A stretch of 64,000 bases of DNA, taken from Polyangiaceae bacterium (GTDB taxonomy: Bacteria > Myxococcota_A > Polyangia > Polyangiales > Polyangiaceae). This document shows positions 59,546 to 64,000 of the stretch, one piece after another; the stretch's first letter is position 1; every line of letters starts with the position of its first letter. Both the position numbers and the translations under genes were made by a program. Where the stretch lies: the NCBI GenBank assembly GCA_013361525.1, contig JABFXY010000029.1, positions 1 to 64,000 on the forward strand, given 5' to 3'. A model generated the notes under the pieces. That model searched no databases. It saw only the letters and a list, made by a program, of their open reading frames with translations, and was not told the DNA's origin.

Positions 59546-60600
59546 AGCCGGCGCTCCTTGTCCTTGCGCATCGAGAGCCCGAGCGCGACGCAGAGCTGAG
59601 CTGCGCGCGACTGGAGCAACTGGGCGTTCACGTCCTTGCCTTCGACGGCGATCTTCTCGAGCGGCGGGATGAGCTCGACGCCGACGCGGGCGCGCCGGCC
59701 GATCGCGTTGAGCAGCTGCGACAGGTTCGAGGAGCCGCCGGTGAGGAAGATGCGATGCATCTCCGGCTCACCGCTCGTCGCGTGGAAGAAGTCCAGGCTG
59801 CGCTGAATTTCGCCGGCGATCGAGTCGCACACCGAATCGATGACGCTCGCGACCTGGGGGCTCACCTGGTGCGGCGCGACCGACGCCATCACCTTGAACT
59901 CTTCGGCTTGCTCGAACGGAACGCCGAGCTGCTTCTGGATTTGCTCGGTGATGTAGTTTCCGCCGTTCGCGATGTCGCGGGTGAAGGCGCTCACGCCCTT
60001 CGAGACGATGTTGATCGAGGCGAGGCTCGCCCCGACGTTGATGATCGCGAAGGTCTGCTCCGGCGGAAGGCCGCGGTTGAACTCGAAAAGGTTCTGGACG
60101 GTGAACGCGTCGATATCGACGACGACCGGACGCAACCGCGCTTGCCGCGCGATCTCGGTGTAGTCGTTCACCTCTTCGCGCTTCGCCGCGACGAGGAGCA
60201 AATCCATCTGCCCGGCCTCGGGACGGCGCCGGAGGACTTCGTAGTCCACGTGCACGTCCTTGATGTCGAACGGGATGTGCTGCTCGGCCTCCCATTGGAT
60301 CTGCTCGTCGAGCTCCGCAGCCGTCATCATCGGGACGGTGATCTTGCGGATGATGACCGCCTGACCGCTGATCGAGAGCGCGATGTCGCGATCTTTGATC
60401 TTCGCTTCGGCGAAGGTGCGGTTCAGCGCCTCGACGACCGCCTGCGCATTGAGCACGTGACCGTCGACGATGGTCTGGCGCGGGAGCGGCGAAAACCCGA
60501 GCTTCACGAGCCGCGGCCCTTTGCGCGTCTCTTTCAGCTGGCAGATCTTCACGGAGCTGGTCCCGATATCGACGCCGACCAGGTTCTTACCTTCCGACAT
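59542..60600 (-). CDS. pilM: Type IV pilus assembly ATPase-like protein PilM
   Basis: A 352-residue actin/FtsA-like cytosolic protein that binds the N-terminus of PilN. The nucleotide-binding motifs are GVDIGTSSVKICQL at the start, IINVGASLASINIV in the middle and IFLTGGSSNLSQL near the end. DIALSISGQAVIIRKITVP is typical of PilM. A good ribosome-binding site (gaggag) precedes ATG 60600, which follows a 628-base gap, so the pilMNOP transcript probably starts here. The stop overlaps the pilN start. Confidence 0.96.
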   Translation of the reverse strand: MSEGKNLVGVDIGTSSVKICQLKETRKGPRLVKLGFSPLPRQTIVDGHVLNAQAVVEALNRTFAEAKIKDRDIALSISGQAVIIRKITVPMMTAAELDEQIQWEAEQHIPFDIKDVHVDYEVLRRRPEAGQMDLLLVAAKREEVNDYTEIARQARLRPVVVDIDAFTVQNLFEFNRGLPPEQTFAIINVGASLASINIVSKGVSAFTRDIANGGNYITEQIQKQLGVPFEQAEEFKVMASVAPHQVSPQVASVIDSVCDSIAGEIQRSLDFFHATSGEPEMHRIFLTGGSSNLSQLLNAIGRRARVGVELIPPLEKIAVEGKDVNAQLLQSRAAQLCVALGLSMRKDKERRL

Positions 60601-61228
60601 ACGTCTCCTCGAACTTCATCGCGCTCCGCACTCTGAGGGTCGCCCGACGCCGCGAAACCACGCTTCGTCCATGGCTCTCTCAATGGTACGGGAGCGTCGA
60701 ACTCCACGGCCAAATATCCGCTTTACAAGCCCCGCCGGAGCGCGTAGCGATGAAGGTGTTTCGTCGCACAAATGAAGCGGTTTTCGCGTTCGTTCGAGCG
60801 ACCGAGCGGTGGGGTCGGTAACGGCGATCGAAGACGGGTTCGAGCGGGTCCTTCGCGCGCTCCCTAAGCCCACGCGGTCAGCCCCGCTCCGACAGCAAGC
60901 ATGACGTCTCGAAAGCTGCGCGCCAGCTCGGTAGCGCACGCGCGTTTTGCTGAACGTATGCAAGGAGCTCGTTTGGCTCCCACACTGCATTCGAGCAGCT
61001 CGTTGAGCCGGTGCGAGGAACCAAGCTCGGCGAGCGAGGCGGCGGGTCGCTGGAAACCCACGATACGGGATCAGTCTATTGATCTTGCATACGAAAATTC
61101 ATTATCGACGGCTTCTCGTGCGAAGGCGCTATCGAAAATGAGTCTTTGAGGACCCATCCGGATCGATAGCTGTACGAATCGCGAGCACTCGCAATTCGTC
61201 CCCCTCTATTTCGACGCTCGTCGAGCGC
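60601..61228. other. Intergenic region upstream of pilM, with a local AT-rich patch
   Basis: This 628-base stretch has no gene I can support; short open frames on both strands (for example 60901-61149 plus) lack codon bias, start signals and family likeness. It must hold the pilM promoter. Positions about 61060-61150 are noticeably more AT-rich than the surroundings (tattgatcttgcatacgaaaattcattatc). A hairpin lies at 61174-61199. I could not find a convincing -24/-12 or -35/-10 pair for pilM. Confidence 0.6.
61174..61199 (-). terminator. 12-bp hairpin downstream of the 61229 gene
   Basis: acgaatcgcgag (61174-61185) pairs with ctcgcaattcgt (61188-61199), with one mismatch and a very short loop. 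It lies 30 bases after the stop of the minus-strand gene, a position that suits a terminator, but no T-run follows on that strand. Confidence 0.5.
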
Positions 61229-63268
61229 TCAGTTCGGACGGGTCACGGTCACCGCGCCGACCAGCGGCCGGGCCAATCCGATGAGCGCGGTGTCCTCGAA
61301 TGGGCCACCAGCCCGGCCGTCGTCGGTGACGACGAACCCAGGGTGCTCGGCGCCGCGGTCCAGAACGAGCGCTCGCTCACATCCGAGCTGACCGAGGACG
61401 GTCGCGTTGGCCTCATGGCTGTCGAACTCGGATTGGGCGAGGAGCATCCCCTCCCCCTTCACGCAGAGGTCGACGCGGACCTGCCGAGGTCCTCGCTCAC
61501 GCGCCAGCGAGGCGAGCTGGCCGTCGAGGACACTCATCGGAAGCTCTGCCACGTCATCGGCGACCGACTCGGGGTCGACGTCCCGCGCGGAGGCGACGCC
61601 GAGGGTCGGTCCGGCGACGAGGAGGGCGTCGTTGAGCTGGAACGGGTGCCCGGTAGAGCCGTCGATCCGCAGCCCGCGAGGACCTCTGCGCTTCGCGACG
61701 CCCAAGCCGATCGCGATCCGCGCACGGTCGCGCTCGTCGGCCGGCAAAGCGGTCGGAAAGGCGCCTCCATGGCGGTGAGACCGCTCCTCCGTACCGGCGA
61801 CGATCCTCCATTCGAAGCGGGACGGATCGACGTGGAACACCGTGACGTCGGCGCCGAGGACCTGCGCCGTCACCGTGTGGATCGCAGGCAGAAACGCCGG
61901 TGCGGGTTGGCCGCTCGCCGCGGGCTCCCATTTCGTATCGCGCGGAGGCGAAACCGCCGGCTCCCGCGACCGTGCCGTGGCGACGATGAGCGAACGATCC
62001 GGATGTTCGGCGAGGTCGACGGCCTGGCCCCAACTGGCCAATTCGAAGGCACCGGCGGCGCTCGCCGTTCGCACACAGGTCGGGGGCAGCAGACGCGCTG
62101 GGTCGTCCTCCCCGGTCGTCCAAGCGGCGGCCAGGTGACCACCGGAGGTCACGCACCAAACGTGACGACCGGCGCGGCCCGCATCACCGCTCCATTGAAT
62201 CGCGGTATCGAAGTTGGACCGATCCCAAGGGCCGAGCGACCACGGGCCCATTTCGAGGGCGCCGCGCGCATTCGAATAAAAGGTCGCGTGCTCGCGAAGC
62301 ATCGGCGCGAGAAAACCGTGTCGCCCCATTGCACCGGAGAGATCGGAGATTCTCGCGGAGACCAGCTCCAGGGCGACCACGATGGGTTTGTTCGTCTCGA
62401 TTCGCTCGGGGATCATCCCGGTCGTCGCCGGCGGTCGGCCCCAGCCCGGAACGAGCGCAAAGTCGAGCTGCCGGCCGTCCAAAAAGACGGCTTTGGCCGC
62501 GCCGTCCTGGCGAAGTGAGACCGCGGGGTCTCCCTCGTCCACGAGCTCGACCATTGCCTCATAGTCGACGGGCGGAACGGACTCCGCCGCGGAAGGGCTC
62601 GAATCGACGATGCTCACCGGCGGCGGCGCAACGGACGCAATGGGGCGCTCGGCCGGAAGAACGTCGACCCATTGGCCCGCCGACACCCCGCCGGTCCGAA
62701 GGTCGATCACCGAGACGCTCGCGGGCGTTCCGCGCACCACGAGCTCGTCCGCTCCCATTTCGTATTCAATGGTCGGAGCGGGCGGCGCTACCGCTATGGT
62801 GATCCCGGTCTCGGCTTCGTCGATTGGCAAAACGGTGACCGATTGCACCGCATTGCCGAACCTCGTCGCGAAGACGGCGCGTCCGCCGACGATCGCAAGA
62901 TCCGTCTCGTCACCTTGTGTCGTCGCGGTCAGCGCGGTCACGAGGCGCGCGCGGAGCGGCCGCCCACTCGGGAGCACGCTGACCCTGGCGCGATAGACCT
63001 CGCGTGGTGCACCTTCTTCGTGGCGCCCGAGGAAGATGACGCCGCGCCCCGGGTAGACGTCGCGCAAGATCCCCCTTGACGGCTCCCAGACATAATCGTC
63101 GGCGCCGACGACGCCACCGAGGGAGTTGCCCAATACCTCGGCGACGGTCGCCGTATCGAAAGGTCGAGGACGCGGTGCAATGGCCCATGCGAGGGCGAGC
63201 ACGGCCCCTCCCGCGAGGATCCCGCGGCGGGATCGCATATGGGAGGTGACGCGCTCGCGGCTCGTCAC
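61229..63268 (-). CDS. Large exported protein of unknown function
   Basis: A 679-residue protein with a signal peptide or anchor (RRGILAGGAVLALAWAIAP). The start is either the GTG at 63268, three bases after the upstream stop, or the ATG at 63238; I chose the coupled GTG. The N-terminal two thirds are beta-rich with few motifs. The C-terminal 220 residues (VTVFHVDPSRFEWRIVAGTE, ARIAIGLGVAKRRGPRGLRIDG, LCVKGEGMLLAQSEF, LGCERALVLDRG) faintly recall the phosphodiester glycosidase (NAGPA-type) domain, but this is not firm. It is downstream of the BKACE gene and probably in its transcript. Confidence 0.6.
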   Translation of the reverse strand: MTSRERVTSHMRSRRGILAGGAVLALAWAIAPRPRPFDTATVAEVLGNSLGGVVGADDYVWEPSRGILRDVYPGRGVIFLGRHEEGAPREVYRARVSVLPSGRPLRARLVTALTATTQGDETDLAIVGGRAVFATRFGNAVQSVTVLPIDEAETGITIAVAPPAPTIEYEMGADELVVRGTPASVSVIDLRTGGVSAGQWVDVLPAERPIASVAPPPVSIVDSSPSAAESVPPVDYEAMVELVDEGDPAVSLRQDGAAKAVFLDGRQLDFALVPGWGRPPATTGMIPERIETNKPIVVALELVSARISDLSGAMGRHGFLAPMLREHATFYSNARGALEMGPWSLGPWDRSNFDTAIQWSGDAGRAGRHVWCVTSGGHLAAAWTTGEDDPARLLPPTCVRTASAAGAFELASWGQAVDLAEHPDRSLIVATARSREPAVSPPRDTKWEPAASGQPAPAFLPAIHTVTAQVLGADVTVFHVDPSRFEWRIVAGTEERSHRHGGAFPTALPADERDRARIAIGLGVAKRRGPRGLRIDGSTGHPFQLNDALLVAGPTLGVASARDVDPESVADDVAELPMSVLDGQLASLARERGPRQVRVDLCVKGEGMLLAQSEFDSHEANATVLGQLGCERALVLDRGAEHPGFVVTDDGRAGGPFEDTALIGLARPLVGAVTVTRPN

Positions 63269-63271
63269 GGT

Positions 63272-64000
63272 CTAGCGCCCGGCGGTGGCTTTGATGCCGA
63301 ACAGCGTGCGGGCGCGATCGGGCGTCGCGATTTCGCGACCGATGCTCGTCGCGAACGCAGCCGCGCGCGCGACGAGAGGTGCGCTCCCCTCGGCGAGCAC
63401 GCCCTTTTCGATATAGATGTTGTCTTCCAATCCGACGCGCGCATGGCCACCGAGCGTCATCGCGAGCTCCGTGAGCGGACGCTGGAAGCGACCGACGGCT
63501 GCGACGCCCCACGACGAGCCGTGCGGGACTTGCGAAATGAGGAAGCGAAGGACGTCCTCACGCGCGCCGATCCCGCCCGGTACACCGAGCACGAATTGGA
63601 AATGCAGCGGCTCGGGGAGGAGCCCCTCCTTCAATAGCGAGAGCGCCTCGTCGATATGGCCGACCTCGTAACATTCGAGCTCGGCAACGCTGCCCGCCTC
63701 GCGAATCCGGCGCGCGAGATCGCGAATCAATGGGCGCGAATTGACGAATACGTCATCGCCGAAGTTGATGGTGCCGCAGTTGAGCGTCGCCATTTCGGGC
63801 TTGCAGGCGAGCGGCCCGGCACGCTCGTCGACGGACATGCCGACGGCGCCGCCCGTCGACGTCTGAACCACCACGTCGGTCTTGCGTCGAATCGCGTCGA
63901 TCGCCTCCCGGAAGAGCTCGCTCGATTGCGACGGCGTGCCGTCGGCATTGCGAACGTGCAAATGGATCACGCTCGCGCCCGCATCGCGGCACCGTGCAGC
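63272..64000 (-). CDS. 3-keto-5-aminohexanoate cleavage (BKACE, DUF849) enzyme, 5' end cut by window edge
   Basis: A TIM-barrel enzyme that condenses or cleaves beta-keto acids with acetyl-CoA. The partial product shows the family blocks ASVIHLHVRNADGTPSQS (zinc-binding His pair HLH), QTSTGGAVGMS, EMATLNCGTINFGDD, VSEYEVGHI-like ELECYEVGHI, FVLGVPGGIGA and LGGHARVGLEDNIYI. The frame runs off the right edge of the window: residues before MIHLHVRN continue without a stop to 64000, so the start is missing. The substrate within the large BKACE family cannot be told. It is followed three bases later by the exported-protein gene. Confidence 0.88.
   Translation of the reverse strand, partial: AARCRDAGASVIHLHVRNADGTPSQSSELFREAIDAIRRKTDVVVQTSTGGAVGMSVDERAGPLACKPEMATLNCGTINFGDDVFVNSRPLIRDLARRIREAGSVAELECYEVGHIDEALSLLKEGLLPEPLHFQFVLGVPGGIGAREDVLRFLISQVPHGSSWGVAAVGRFQRPLTELAMTLGGHARVGLEDNIYIEKGVLAEGSAPLVARAAAFATSIGREIATPDRARTLFGIKATAGR

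Noticed and set aside
60901..61149. 82-residue plus-strand open frame upstream of pilM
   Set aside because: No ribosome-binding site, weak third-position GC bias and no recognisable motif; overlapped by another equally weak frame on the minus strand.

Overview
The window is high-GC bacterial chromosome, most likely from a myxobacterium (Myxococcota, probably the Polyangiales side). The evidence is cumulative: about sixteen predicted lipoproteins, several with a glycine-rich GGxGG tether right after the lipobox; a beta-helix protein ending in a MYXO-CTERM-like Cys/membrane/Arg tail; a pilMNOPQ type IV pilus operon; a signalling-type membrane protein resembling a family first annotated in Myxococcus; and bacterial kinase-like, PP2C and histone-deacetylase-like genes. 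No prophage, transposase, CRISPR array or rRNA was found. One tRNA (His, GTG) is present.

Layout. 1-13 kb: a 93-bp tandem repeat, a malic enzyme, a small membrane protein, a patatin-like lipase, a glutathione S-transferase, a DUF885 lipoprotein peptidase, an acyltransferase, a DUF4139 protein and several lipoproteins. 13.1-17.6 kb: a tight operon for urate breakdown, puuD - allB - alc::uraD fusion - uraH, which covers urate to ureidoglycolate plus urea; a DUF6986 aldolase/citrate-lyase-like gene lies about 4 kb further on. 17.6-31.7 kb: a hybrid histidine kinase, an alpha/beta-hydrolase lipoprotein, a secreted phosphoesterase, a GH113-like glycosidase, a lytic transglycosylase, an OmpA-family lipoprotein and a cache/HAMP membrane protein. 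31.9-42.6 kb: an HDAC-family hydrolase, tRNA-His, a kinase-like protein, a Cys/Met PLP enzyme, a PP2C phosphatase, frr, a degenerate NtrC-type regulator and a 3-methyladenine DNA glycosylase.

The most unusual locus is the minus-strand cluster from about 49.9 to 42.6 kb. It encodes a lipoprotein, a trypsin-like lipoprotein protease, another lipoprotein, a stand-alone protein built from the N-terminal clamp of RNA polymerase beta-prime (zinc-binding domain plus sigma-binding clamp helices) joined to a propeller-like C-terminal half, a MYXO-CTERM beta-helix protein and a further lipoprotein. The polymerase catalytic core is absent. I know of no described system of this kind, and it is the main candidate for new biology here.

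50-64 kb: a zinc-ribbon membrane protein, a class V aminotransferase coupled to prfC (RF3), the pilMNOPQ operon with an unusual hairpin-bearing gap before pilQ, an exported protein of unknown function, and a 3-keto-acid cleavage enzyme (BKACE) running off the right edge. At three convergent gene junctions the intergenic space is filled by similar long inverted repeats with a 'cgccaagggcgccaag'-type core, which look like one repeat family.
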